A stretch of 29,056 nucleotides of DNA from Limivicinus sp963617275 (GCA_963617275.1 CAVENX010000025.1:1-29056); one strand, 5' to 3'; counted from the stretch's first letter, positions 15,300 through 23,581 are shown. Translations and numbers: made by a program. The notes: generated by a model not told the origin, from the letters alone.

Positions 15300-16517
15300 T
15301 CACTTCTTCGTGATATTAAGAACTATCCGTCTTCCGGCCTCTCTGCGCACATAGCCCTTTATCTCCAGAACAGTGAGCTGGGACAGGACGCACGCTGCGC
15401 TTAGACCGGTGCTTTCTATTATATCGTCAATATGACTTGCCGACTTTTCGATAGCCGCTATTATTTTAAGCTGGTTCTCGCTAAGATCATTCAGCTGTTC
15501 TTGCAAGCCAATATATCCTGTGTTTTGTGGCTTGTCAACTTCTTTTTTTGTCGATTTGTGTTTTTCATGCGCTGAATAGTGCTTTGCGGGGACGGCACAT
15601 CTGGCGTATTCAACGGCTTCAGCGCCGTCGGAGGAAAGTGCCTTTTTGATTTTTCCGGGGTACATACCCTCAAATTCCTCAAGTATTTCCCAGCCGCAGG
15701 TGACGGTGTGCGCACCGTCCTTTATCATGCTGTTCGTCTCAACGGAATTTGCCGCGTCCGCGTTTCCGGGCACAGCGAAAATCTCCCGTCCCTGTTCGGC
15801 GGCTTCCTGCACGAAAAGGCGCGTGTTGCTGCCCTCGGGCGCTTCGACCGCCACAACGCCAACCGATATGCCGGAGGTTATGCGGTTGCGCTCACGAAAG
15901 TGGAGCTTTCTTGGCTCCGTATAGGGCGCGTACTCGCTTATAAGCGCGCCTCTCCCTGCGACTTCTACGGCAAGCGCGCCCTCGCTTTTCGCGTGGCACG
16001 TGCCGAGTACGCCTATCACGGCGCCGCCGCCGTACAACGCGCCCTCCGCCGCGGCCGCGTCAATGCCGCGTGTAAGTCCGGACGCGACCATGCCGCCGCA
16101 GCGGGCAATGTCGCAAGCGATAGTCCGGCTCATCTTTATGCCGTAGGGGCTTGCGTTTCTCGTGCCGACGACGGCTATGACCGCGTTTTCGTCGAGCGCG
16201 GGAAGCCTGCCCTTTACGTACAGCACCACGGGCGGGGAGTATATACTGCGCAGACGCCGCGGATAGCGGGCGTCCTGATATGTTATGATATCTATACCCT
16301 GCATCTCGCACTTTTCAAGTATGCGGTCAACCATAGTCATATCGCGCTTTTCCAGAATTTCCCTGTCACGCTTTGAAAGACGCTCGACTGTGGAAAAATC
16401 ACCTGCCGGCGAAAGAAAGGCGTGCTCTGCGCCGCCGTAATGCATAAGTACGGCGGCCTTTGCGTCCGCGCTTATTTCGGCGGAGGACAACCATATCCAA
16501 TATTTGAGAGATGACAT
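15300..16517 (-). CDS. dprA: DNA processing protein DprA
   Basis: Loads RecA on incoming single-stranded DNA in natural transformation; widespread even in bacteria not known to be competent. The Rossmann-like core has VVGTRNASPYG, ASGLTRGID, FRERNRITSG and FAVPGN, all family motifs. The loop after VLGT is shorter than usual (CHAKSEG, where many homologues have a longer Asp...Tyr-Pro segment). The C-terminal winged-helix domain (from about residue 340) is present. At 405 aa it is somewhat longer than average because of a charged linker (HEKHKSTKKEVDK). Precedes topA by 10 nt. Confidence 0.95.
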   Translation of the reverse strand: MSSLKYWIWLSSAEISADAKAAVLMHYGGAEHAFLSPAGDFSTVERLSKRDREILEKRDMTMVDRILEKCEMQGIDIITYQDARYPRRLRSIYSPPVVLYVKGRLPALDENAVIAVVGTRNASPYGIKMSRTIACDIARCGGMVASGLTRGIDAAAAEGALYGGGAVIGVLGTCHAKSEGALAVEVAGRGALISEYAPYTEPRKLHFRERNRITSGISVGVVAVEAPEGSNTRLFVQEAAEQGREIFAVPGNADAANSVETNSMIKDGAHTVTCGWEILEEFEGMYPGKIKKALSSDGAEAVEYARCAVPAKHYSAHEKHKSTKKEVDKPQNTGYIGLQEQLNDLSENQLKIIAAIEKSASHIDDIIESTGLSAACVLSQLTVLEIKGYVRREAGRRIVLNITKK

Positions 16518-16567
16518 TTCCGCAGCTTCCTTTCACACGGTAAGAAACCGGTTTTCTTCTATTATAA

Positions 16568-17317
16568 TTATCTTGACATTTCCCACATTATGACAGACGC
16601 GGCAACGGCGGCATTGAGCGATTCGCTGTCGGGCTGCATGGGTATGAACAGGGTTTTATCGCAGAGCGAAAGCAGACGCTCACTCAGCCCCTTCCCCTCG
16701 CTGCCTACCGCGACGGCGGCATTTTTCACGTCGATCGCCGTCAGAAGAACGGAGTCGCGGTGCAGCGCTGCACCGTAGAGCGGGAGGGAATTTCTCTCAA
16801 GCAGACGCTCAAGTCCTTCCGCGTCAACGGTAAGCACCCGCTGGCGGAATATCGCGCCCATGGTGGAGCGGACGGTCTTAGGGTTATACAGGTCGGCGCA
16901 CTCACCGGTGAGAACGACCGCGCCAAGCCCGAAAGCGTTGGCGGTTCGTATAACGGTGCCGACGTTGCCGGGATCCTGTACTGTTTCGAGGACGACGGCG
17001 TTCTTTATCGGCGCCCCGGTGTCCTGTGCGGGAATTTTTACGGTAAAGAGCGGGCCGGGACTGTTCTTCATGGGCGAGGCGTAATCAAAAAGCTCACTGT
17101 CGGCAAGGTACTGCGCCGCACTTTCAAGCCCGGCGAGAGCTTCCGCACCGTCCTTCCACAGCACGCTCGTCACTGCGGCGCCGAAGCACAGCGCCTCCTT
17201 GAGCAGCTTCAGCCCATCGCAGACAAACTCACCCTTTTCATTGCGGTACTCTCTGTCGGACGCGAGAGCTCGGAGACGGCGGATATATTCGTTTTTTCTC
17301 GAAGTCAGTTTTTCCAT
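16568..17317 (-). CDS. TrmH/SpoU-family RNA 2'-O-methyltransferase
   Basis: A 249-residue SAM-dependent 2'-O-ribose methyltransferase of the SPOUT (TrmH/RlmB-like) family. Motif 1 ETVQDPGNVGTVIRTA is at 111-126, motif 2 GSEGKGL at 205-211, and motif 3 IPMQPDSESLNAAVAASV at 225-242. The N-terminal substrate-binding segment begins TSRKNEYIRRLRAL, typical of the family, so Met1 is right. The target, rRNA or tRNA, cannot be told. There is no Shine-Dalgarno sequence, and the predicted transcription start lies about 3 nt before the ATG. It may head the dprA-topA-trmFO-plsX-rnc transcript, 50 nt upstream of dprA. Confidence 0.93.
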   Translation of the reverse strand: MEKLTSRKNEYIRRLRALASDREYRNEKGEFVCDGLKLLKEALCFGAAVTSVLWKDGAEALAGLESAAQYLADSELFDYASPMKNSPGPLFTVKIPAQDTGAPIKNAVVLETVQDPGNVGTVIRTANAFGLGAVVLTGECADLYNPKTVRSTMGAIFRQRVLTVDAEGLERLLERNSLPLYGAALHRDSVLLTAIDVKNAAVAVGSEGKGLSERLLSLCDKTLFIPMQPDSESLNAAVAASVIMWEMSR

Positions 17318-17326
17318 AATAAAATC

Positions 17327-17354
17327 ATTCTAACATATAATAATGTTTTTTCAA
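17327..17354 (-). promoter_or_regulatory. Promoter of the rRNA methyltransferase gene (near-leaderless)
   Basis: On the minus strand TTGAAA (17354-17349), a 16-nt spacer and TAGAAT (17332-17327). The expected start at about 17320 is only some 3 nt from the ATG at 17317, implying a leaderless or near-leaderless mRNA. Confidence 0.6.
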
Positions 17355-17380
17355 GCGATATGCGAAATTTTATTTAATTG

Positions 17381-17409
17381 TTGCGTGAAAAGGGCGCATT
17401 TGTTAATAT
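17381..17409 (+). promoter_or_regulatory. Probable promoter of the lipoprotein-Nudix pair
   Basis: TTGCGT (17381-17386), a 17-nt spacer and TAATAT (17404-17409). The start would be near 17416, leaving a 5' UTR of about 54 nt. It is divergent from the methyltransferase promoter. Confidence 0.55.
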
Positions 17410-17469
17410 AAAAAGGAACATGGATATTTTTACCCGCATCGTATTATATATTGAACGGAGGTAAATCAA

Positions 17470-18099
17470 ATGAAAAAAATAATTTCGCTCATATTGATTT
17501 TGGCGCTTGCCGTGTGTGCAGCGGGCTGTGCCGCGGCGGAACCGGCGAAGGAGATAAAGCGGCTTTCCGACGAAGCGCTTTCAGCGTACAGTGCGGAATT
17601 TGAAGCAATAAAAGACGGCGAGATAAATCCGCTGTGCTGCTTTCTCCTGCCCGATTACGAAAAGATAGGTGATATGGACTTTTCACTCTTCCTGCACAAT
17701 TTCCCCGGCGGGGAGGATGTGAAGGATGAAAAAGAGTTCGAGGCGCTCAAAAAGCTTGAAGACTGGCCTTTCGGCGATGTGACGCTTGAGGAAATGCCCG
17801 TTCCCGTGCATAAATACAGCCGCGCCGCCGTGGATAAGATTCTTGAAAAGCACGGCAATATAAGCTCTGATGAATTGACGGAGGGCAAGGACAACGTGCT
17901 GTATCTTGAGGAGTACGACGCTTTTTATAATTATACGAGCGACTTTGCGCTGGAAAGCTTTGTCTGCGTCTCCGGCGAAAGCGACGGCGAGACGATTGCC
18001 CTCCGTTCCGAAAAGGGCATTCTAAAGGTCGCGGAATCGGAGGACGGGGATATCGTGATCCTCTCGCATATGACGGAAAAAGCGGCGGAGGAAGCATGA
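17470..18099 (+). CDS. Small lipoprotein of unknown function
   Basis: A 209-residue predicted lipoprotein. The signal peptide MKKIISLILILALAV is followed by lipobox CAAGC with lipidated Cys20. The mature part is acidic and rich in Glu/Asp/Lys, without membrane segments or a family that I recognise. GGAGG lies about 8 nt upstream of the ATG. Its stop overlaps the start of the Nudix gene by 4 bp, so the two are translationally coupled, although one product is exported and the other cytoplasmic. The anchoring in the membrane is certain from sequence type; function is unknown. Confidence 0.85.
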   Translation: MKKIISLILILALAVCAAGCAAAEPAKEIKRLSDEALSAYSAEFEAIKDGEINPLCCFLLPDYEKIGDMDFSLFLHNFPGGEDVKDEKEFEALKKLEDWPFGDVTLEEMPVPVHKYSRAAVDKILEKHGNISSDELTEGKDNVLYLEEYDAFYNYTSDFALESFVCVSGESDGETIALRSEKGILKVAESEDGDIVILSHMTEKAAEEA

Positions 18100-18560
18100 A
18101 AAATACATCCCTCTGCTATATTGAACGCGGTGACAGCTATTTGATGCTGCACCGCGTCAAAAAGGTCAACGATGAAAACCACGATAAATGGATAGGCATA
18201 GGCGGCAAATTCGAAGAGGGCGAAGCCCCGGAGGAATGTATGCGCCGCGAAATGCTTGAGGAAACGGGGCTGACCGCCGAAAGCTGGCAGTACCGCGGAA
18301 TAGTTACATTTGTGTCGGACGAATGGGGAACGGAGTATATGCACCTGTTCAAATGCTTCGATTTTTCCGGTGAAGTGAAGGAATGTGACGAGGGCGTTCT
18401 TGAATGGATAAAAAAGGAAAAGCTGCTGTCGCTCCCGATATGGGAGGGGGACAAAATTTTCCTGCGCCTGCTTGATACGGACTGCCCGTTTTTCTCGCTC
18501 AAGCTCTGCTATTCCGGCGATACGCTCACAAAAGCCGTACTCAACGGCAGACCGGTATAA
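18096..18560 (+). CDS. Nudix hydrolase (MutT-like)
   Basis: A 154-residue cytoplasmic Nudix hydrolase, probably acting on an oxidised nucleoside triphosphate. The Nudix box is complete at 37-59: Gly37, Glu43, Arg51-Glu52, Glu55-Glu56 and Gly58 in the G-X5-E-X7-RE-X2-EE-X-G pattern. The sequence around KWIGIGGKFEEGE and WIKKEKLLSLPIWEGD resembles 8-oxo-dGTP diphosphatases of Firmicutes. Substrate is inference. GGAGGAAGC precedes the ATG, which overlaps the lipoprotein stop. Confidence 0.9.
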   Translation: MKNTSLCYIERGDSYLMLHRVKKVNDENHDKWIGIGGKFEEGEAPEECMRREMLEETGLTAESWQYRGIVTFVSDEWGTEYMHLFKCFDFSGEVKECDEGVLEWIKKEKLLSLPIWEGDKIFLRLLDTDCPFFSLKLCYSGDTLTKAVLNGRPV

Positions 18561-18589
18561 GGCGGCGTCCTGACGCGTGGGAGCCGGCG

Positions 18590-19630
18590 TTATTGGAGAA
18601 CAAGTTTTTTCAGAACCGGTATTTTTTTCAGTATATACGACAGCACAAAGGAAAGCGCGGCCGTGACGATGAAAATGAACGGATAGCGGAGATACTGCAT
18701 ACTTTCGGTGAACAGCGCCGGAAGCGCGCCGATGTATTCAAGGCGGTATATCTCGTCGATGACAAAGGGATGGACGAGATATATGCCGAGACTGAGCCCG
18801 GAAAGCTGCATGATAAACCCATTCGGCTTTGACGATTTGCCCGCAATATATCTGCACAGCGCAAAGACGAACGAGGAGCACACAAAGAGCATTATCGACG
18901 GAGGCAGCATCGTCCCGCTTGTGAGATTAGGTATGACGCCGCCATAGCGTTTTATAAGCCACACGCAGAGCGGGAGGACGAGCAGCGTGAGCGCACCGAG
19001 AAAAGCGGTAAACGTCCCGGTGATCTCGCGCTTTGAAAGGTAATAGCCGTAGGGCATGTACACCAGAATAGGCACAACATCCGCCGAGAACATGGTAAGC
19101 GGCCCGCGCCATATGTCCGGAACAAAGATTTCGGCATTGTATTTGACGATAGCAAGGGCAATAAAAAGAATGATTATGTATCTGAGACTTACCTTTGCGC
19201 CGTGAATCGCGCCATGAAGCAGCGGCAGAAAGAAATACGCCGAGGCAAGCGCGGTAAGGAACCAGAGGTGGTAATGCCCGGTGAAAAGCGCCGAATAGAA
19301 CTCGTTGAACGTGTGGTAGGTCTGGAAAAGGAACTGCGACCTTGCAATATAAAGTGCAGACCAGACAAGGAAAAGCAGCAGGAGCCTGAAAGCCTTTTTC
19401 ACGGTTTTTCCGATGTCCGCTGTTTCCTTGCCGAGGTAAAGGCTGCCGGTCACCATGTAAAAAATCGGAATGACGGCGCGGCAGAAGTAAATGAAGCATG
19501 AGCGCAGATCGGCCGTGAAAGGCGAAAGCGAATCGGCGGAGCAAATATCCGGTATGTGCGTGCCGATCGCCATAAGGCAGGCAAACGCTCTGCACAGGTC
19601 AATATCATATCTGCGTTTTGAAGCGGGCAT
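18590..19630 (-). CDS. Acyltransferase 3 family membrane protein
   Basis: A 346-residue polytopic membrane protein with about ten hydrophobic segments. The N-terminal motif RYDIDLCRAFACLMAIGTH contains the conserved Arg14 and His25 of the family. It is a different subgroup from the acyltransferase at 4081-5196. GGGGGAGA lies 8 nt upstream of the ATG. It is downstream of murC on the same strand but behind a terminator, and I see no clear promoter of its own, so expression may rely on readthrough or a weak promoter. Likely acylates a surface polysaccharide or lipid; acceptor unknown. Confidence 0.87.
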   Translation of the reverse strand: MPASKRRYDIDLCRAFACLMAIGTHIPDICSADSLSPFTADLRSCFIYFCRAVIPIFYMVTGSLYLGKETADIGKTVKKAFRLLLLFLVWSALYIARSQFLFQTYHTFNEFYSALFTGHYHLWFLTALASAYFFLPLLHGAIHGAKVSLRYIIILFIALAIVKYNAEIFVPDIWRGPLTMFSADVVPILVYMPYGYYLSKREITGTFTAFLGALTLLVLPLCVWLIKRYGGVIPNLTSGTMLPPSIMLFVCSSFVFALCRYIAGKSSKPNGFIMQLSGLSLGIYLVHPFVIDEIYRLEYIGALPALFTESMQYLRYPFIFIVTAALSFVLSYILKKIPVLKKLVLQ

Positions 19631-19656
19631 ATAATCTCTCCCCCAAAATCATACTT

Positions 19657-19683
19657 AAAAAGGAGGGCAGAACCCTCCTTTTT
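19657..19683 (-). terminator. Terminator downstream of murC
   Basis: AAAAAGGAGGG (19657-19667) and CCCTCCTTTTT (19673-19683) form an 11-bp stem with loop CAGAA. On the minus strand the stem ends in a T5 run, 35 nt after the murC stop. The structure is symmetrical but no plus-strand gene ends here. Confidence 0.85.
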
Positions 19684-19717
19684 GTTTTTCGTAAATACTC
19701 CGTTTTGCGTCCGGCGT

Positions 19718-21091
19718 TTACTCCTCCGCTATATTTTCGCCGATCTTGTAGACGTCGCCTGCACCTACGGTGAGAATTATATCGCCGGGACGTGCAATGG
19801 CTCTAAGCACGTTTTCAATGCCGTCAAAGCTTGGAATAAAGCTCGCCCGGCCTATCTCCTTGGCGAGATCACCCGATGAAATGCCGATAGTATTCGTCTC
19901 TCTTGCGGCAAATATCTCCGCCAGCAGCAGAACGTCGGGACGCTTGAGTTGCTCCACAAAATCGTTGAACAGCGCGGCGGTGCGGCTGAACGTATGCGGC
20001 TGGAACACAACGATGCTGCGCTTGTAGTTGAGCATTTCCACCGCGTCCAGCAGCGCTTTCAGTTCACCCGGGTGGTGGGCGTAATCGTCGTATATATCCG
20101 CGCCGTTGAACTTGCCCTTGAACTCAAAGCGTCTGCCCGCACCGTTGAAGCCCGCCAGACCGTATTTGACAGAGCTGGGACGTATGCCGACGCTTATGCA
20201 TGCGGCGGTGGCGGCAAGCGCGTTCTTGACGTTGTGCATACCTGGGACGTGCAGGATAACGTCGGTAAAAAGCTGACCGTTGTACATTATGTCGAACTTT
20301 GAGTTTGCGCCCTTGAATTCGATATTTTCCGCGTAGACGTCGGCCTCCGGCGTAAGACCGAAGGTGATCACATTGCGGTCGATGCCGCGGATGGTATCCA
20401 TCGTGTTCTTATCGTCATAGTTTGCAACGACCGTACCGCTTTCGGGGGTACGCTCGGCAAAAGCGCGGAACGATTTTTCAACATCCTCCAGATCCTTGAA
20501 AAAGTCGAGGTGATCGGCCTCAATGTTGAGGATGACGGCAACGGTGGGGTGGAAGGAAAGGAAAGAATTATAATATTCGCACGCTTCCATAATTATCGTG
20601 TTGCCGTGACCTACCCTGTGACCGGCTTTCAGCAGCGGCAGAGTGCCGCCTATCATAACGGTGGGGTCCTTTTCCGCTGCCATAAGGATGTGCGTACACA
20701 TGGAGGTGGTGGTCGTTTTGCCGTGAGTGCCGGATATGCACAGCGCGTTGGTGTAGTCCTTGGAGATAGCACCCCAAGCCTGCGTGCGCTCAAAAACAGG
20801 GATACCCGCCTCATGCGCACGGATTATTTCCGGATTGTCATCGTGAACGGCGGCGGTTCTCACGATGAAATCAACATCTTCGCCTATATTCTCCGGCCTG
20901 TGGCCGATAAAAACGGGGATGTTCTTTTTCCTGAGAGATATGACATTGGGATTGTTTTCATTCATATCGGAGCCGGTGATGCTTATGCCCATTCCGCACA
21001 GCACCTCTGCCAGAGAGGACATGGACACGCCGCCGATACCTATAAGATGTCCCTTTCTTCCGGGGGACATATAATTTTCAAAATCCAGCAT
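19718..21091 (-). CDS. murC: UDP-N-acetylmuramate--L-alanine ligase
   Basis: Adds L-alanine to UDP-MurNAc, the first amino acid of the peptidoglycan stem; cytoplasmic. GHLIGIGGVSMSSLAEVL is the UDP-binding N-terminus. The ATP-binding motif GTHGKTTTT is at about 121-129, and the EACEYYNSF and NIEADHLDFF segments of Mur ligases follow. DDYAHHPGELKALL is a MurC hallmark. I placed the start at ATG 21091 (MLDFENYMSPG), which has GGAG 6 nt upstream. An in-frame TTG four codons earlier overlaps that site and is unlikely. The 457-aa length is normal. Confidence 0.97.
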   Translation of the reverse strand: MLDFENYMSPGRKGHLIGIGGVSMSSLAEVLCGMGISITGSDMNENNPNVISLRKKNIPVFIGHRPENIGEDVDFIVRTAAVHDDNPEIIRAHEAGIPVFERTQAWGAISKDYTNALCISGTHGKTTTTSMCTHILMAAEKDPTVMIGGTLPLLKAGHRVGHGNTIIMEACEYYNSFLSFHPTVAVILNIEADHLDFFKDLEDVEKSFRAFAERTPESGTVVANYDDKNTMDTIRGIDRNVITFGLTPEADVYAENIEFKGANSKFDIMYNGQLFTDVILHVPGMHNVKNALAATAACISVGIRPSSVKYGLAGFNGAGRRFEFKGKFNGADIYDDYAHHPGELKALLDAVEMLNYKRSIVVFQPHTFSRTAALFNDFVEQLKRPDVLLLAEIFAARETNTIGISSGDLAKEIGRASFIPSFDGIENVLRAIARPGDIILTVGAGDVYKIGENIAEE

Positions 21092-21145
21092 ATTGTTCTC
21101 CAAATCGAATTTTGCTTCCGACCGCTTCTGCGGCGGTCAAAGCTG

Positions 21146-21174
21146 TTGATATTACGAAAGCAAAATGATAAAAT
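21146..21174 (+). promoter_or_regulatory. Promoter of the uracil-DNA glycosylase operon
   Basis: TTGATA (21146-21151), a 17-nt spacer and TAAAAT (21169-21174). The start is expected near 21181, giving a 5' UTR of about 115 nt that runs through the opposing murC promoter. Confidence 0.6.
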
Positions 21175-21214
21175 GTTGTCCGTAAAGCGATCACGCCCTG
21201 ACTTTAACTGCTAT

Positions 21215-21243
21215 ATTATACTACCTGAACGCTTCCAATGCAA
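21215..21243 (-). promoter_or_regulatory. Promoter of murC
   Basis: On the minus strand TTGCAT (21243-21238), a 17-nt spacer and TATAAT (21220-21215). The start is expected near 21208, about 117 nt before the murC ATG, so its leader runs through the opposing uracil-DNA glycosylase promoter. Confidence 0.7.
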
Positions 21244-21295
21244 CAATTATATGTATATGCGAATTTCAGTATGAAAAATATCGGAGGAATACACT

Positions 21296-21871
21296 TTGAG
21301 CGAAAAGTGGGACAGCCTTAAAAATGAATGTAACGGGTGCCGCCGGTGCGGCTTGTGTGAAACGCGCCACAACGTCGTTTTCGGCGTAGGCAATGAACGT
21401 GCTGAGGTGATGCTTATCGGCGAAGGTCCCGGCGAGCAGGAGGATCTGCAGGGAATACCGTTTGTCGGTCCGGCGGGAAAGCTGCTTGACAGTATGCTTG
21501 AGATGATCGACCTCGACAGAAGCAGGGTGTATATCGCCAACATTGTCAAGTGCCGTCCGCCGCGCAACCGCGACCCGAAGCCGGACGAGCAAGAAGCCTG
21601 CCGCGAATGGCTTGAAAAGCAGATAAATCTTGTGAACCCGAAGATTATCGTGTGTCTGGGCAGAATAGCCGCCTGTGCCGTCATAAGCGAAAGCTTCCGC
21701 ATAACGCGGGAGCACGGACAGTGGTTTGATAAATACGGGCGGCGCATTATGGCGACATATCATCCGTCGGCGCTGCTGAGGGATGTTTCCAAAAGGCCGG
21801 AAGCGTTTTCCGACCTTCGCATACTCAGAAAGGAGATAAAGGCCGTTTGTGTCAACACCTACGGCTGCTGA
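21296..21871 (+). CDS. Uracil-DNA glycosylase, family 4
   Basis: An iron-sulfur uracil-DNA glycosylase of 191 residues that removes uracil from DNA. Cluster ligands are visible as CRRC (Cys15, Cys18), Cys86 in IVKCRPPRNRDP and Cys102 fifteen residues on. Catalytic motif A is IGEGPGEQED (from 41) and motif B YHPSALLR (155-162), as in family 4 enzymes. The start is TTG, supported by GGAGG 8 nt upstream. No ATG is available nearby. It is first of three tightly spaced genes with the DUF2156-like and GNAT proteins. Confidence 0.95.
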   Translation: MSEKWDSLKNECNGCRRCGLCETRHNVVFGVGNERAEVMLIGEGPGEQEDLQGIPFVGPAGKLLDSMLEMIDLDRSRVYIANIVKCRPPRNRDPKPDEQEACREWLEKQINLVNPKIIVCLGRIAACAVISESFRITREHGQWFDKYGRRIMATYHPSALLRDVSKRPEAFSDLRILRKEIKAVCVNTYGC

Positions 21872-21874
21872 TAA

Positions 21875-22789
21875 ATGCTTGATTTCAAAGAACTTACTCT
21901 TGAGGACAGACCGTGGGCGGACAAAATCCTGAAAAGCGAAAACAGCCGCAGCGCGGATTTCAATTTCGGCAATATGTATATGTGGCTGAAAAAATACCCG
22001 CAGCGCGTGGCGAGGTTTGACGAGAGACTCCTTATCCACAACTGCGGCGCAGTGCCGTGCTTTTCCTTCCCGGTCGGCTCGGGGCCTGTGCGTCCGGCGC
22101 TGGACGCGATCATTGAATACGCCGCAGATTTCGGCGAGGAGTTTTGCATGCTCGGCCTCACCGAGGAGCAGCGCACCGCCGTTGAAGCGGAGTTTCCCGG
22201 GAAATTCGAGTTCCGTGAGAACAGGTTTTTTGCGGATTATATTTATTCCGCCGAAAAGCTTGCCACATATTCCGGACACGCGCTTCACGGCAAGCGAAAT
22301 CACTGCAACCGCTTTGAAGCGGAGCATGAGTGGAAATTTGTTCCGCTTACGAGAGCGCTTATACCCGACTGTGCGGATATGCTGAAAAAATGGAACGATG
22401 AGAACGCGGACAGGCTTGAGACTGGCATCGCGTATGAATACGACGCCATTGCAAGGGGCTTTGCCGCTTATGAGCAGCTTGGGCTTGAAGGCGGCGTACT
22501 GATTGCCGACGGCGAGATCATGGGCTTTTCCGTGGGTGAAATGACCTGCGGCGATACGCTTGACGTGCATTTTGAAAAGGCCTTTGCCGATTTTGACGGG
22601 GCATATTCAATGGTGTGCCGGGAGATGGCACGCATGATGCAGGCAAAGCATCCGGAGCTAAAATACCTGAACCGCGAAGAGGATATGGACAACGAGTCGC
22701 TGCGCTTTTCAAAAATGAGCTACAAACCCGAATTTCTGCTTACGAAGTACGACGCGAGGTGCAAAAATGGGCGATGCGGCAATACGTGA
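21875..22789 (+). CDS. DUF2156-like (GNAT-fold) protein
   Basis: A 304-residue soluble protein related to the DUF2156 family, which has two GNAT-like folds and is akin to the catalytic part of phosphatidylglycerol lysyltransferases. Typical features are FNFGNMYMWL at the N-terminus, ALHGKRNHCNRF mid-protein (Lys-Arg-Asn-His-X-Asn pattern) and YLNREEDMDNESLRFSK near the end. No membrane segments. Three nucleotides separate it from the glycosylase stop, and its 3' end overlaps the next gene by 23 bp. Substrate is unknown; a tRNA-dependent aminoacyl transfer is only suggested by the family. Confidence 0.85.
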   Translation: MLDFKELTLEDRPWADKILKSENSRSADFNFGNMYMWLKKYPQRVARFDERLLIHNCGAVPCFSFPVGSGPVRPALDAIIEYAADFGEEFCMLGLTEEQRTAVEAEFPGKFEFRENRFFADYIYSAEKLATYSGHALHGKRNHCNRFEAEHEWKFVPLTRALIPDCADMLKKWNDENADRLETGIAYEYDAIARGFAAYEQLGLEGGVLIADGEIMGFSVGEMTCGDTLDVHFEKAFADFDGAYSMVCREMARMMQAKHPELKYLNREEDMDNESLRFSKMSYKPEFLLTKYDARCKNGRCGNT

Positions 22790-23576
22790 GTACCGTACGG
22801 CGGATGTACCGGGGCTTATACGGCTGTGGACGTCGGTTTTTGACGATACCGAAAGTGCGGCCGAAAGCTTTTTTACAGCCCTGCCGGATATCGGCGCCGG
22901 CGCCGCCGCGTTTGTTGACGGCGAGATAGCGGGCGCGGCATATCTCATCGACGGGCAGAAGCTTGTCGGCAAGGGTGAGCGTTTGCGCATAGGCTATATC
23001 TACGGCGTCGGGGTTTACGAAAAATACCGGCGGCGCGGAATAGGGGAGCGGCTTGTGAAAGCGGTGTACGAGCTTTCAAAGCGGCGCGGCGCGGATGCCG
23101 TGGCGTGTCTCCCGGCAGAAAAAAGCCTTTACGCGTGGTATGAACGGCTCGTGGATTTCAGATATACCCTGAAATGCGAAAAACTTACGGTAAAGGCCGA
23201 AGCGGCGGAAACGGCCGTGCACGTTTCAGCGGCGGAGTATGCGCACCGACGCGAAGAAGCGCTCGGAAAGCGGGTGCATGTCATCCTTTCGGCTCCTGCG
23301 CTCGAATTTGAAAAACGGCTTTTTGAGGAATACGGCGGCGGATTTTTCATGACGCAAAGCGGGGTATGCGCGGCGTACATTGACGGCGGAAAGGCTCTTG
23401 TGCGTGAGGTCATATCGGCAGACAGAGCCTCAGCCATACGCACGGCGGGGACCGTAGGCGCGGCGCTCGGCGCGGCAGAATGTGAGATACGCTTCCCGGC
23501 AGTGGACGGAGATGAGTATGTCTGCTCGGACAGGCCGCTGCCGGACGGCTGCGTCTGGAACCTCACATTTGATTGA
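22767..23576 (+). CDS. GNAT family N-acetyltransferase
   Basis: A 269-residue acetyltransferase. The acetyl-CoA loop is YRRRGIGERL at about 87-96, following the beta-strand GYIYGVGVY. The C-terminal half (from about 150) is a less conserved domain that may resemble the second domain of Eis-type two-domain acetyltransferases. Start ATG has GAGGTG just upstream, inside the DUF2156 gene, which it overlaps by 23 bp. Last gene of the glycosylase operon; the HAD gene has its own promoter. Substrate unknown. Confidence 0.87.
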   Translation: MGDAAIREYRTADVPGLIRLWTSVFDDTESAAESFFTALPDIGAGAAAFVDGEIAGAAYLIDGQKLVGKGERLRIGYIYGVGVYEKYRRRGIGERLVKAVYELSKRRGADAVACLPAEKSLYAWYERLVDFRYTLKCEKLTVKAEAAETAVHVSAAEYAHRREEALGKRVHVILSAPALEFEKRLFEEYGGGFFMTQSGVCAAYIDGGKALVREVISADRASAIRTAGTVGAALGAAECEIRFPAVDGDEYVCSDRPLPDGCVWNLTFD

Positions 23577-23581
23577 TAAGC

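Noticed and set aside
18561..18589. Terminator between the convergent Nudix and acyltransferase genes
   Set aside because: Only a short GCGTC/GACGC match exists and no T-tract follows on either strand.
21266..22570. 434-codon open frame antisense to the glycosylase and DUF2156-like genes
   Set aside because: It spans two recognisable plus-strand genes and has no family features; it is a composition artefact.
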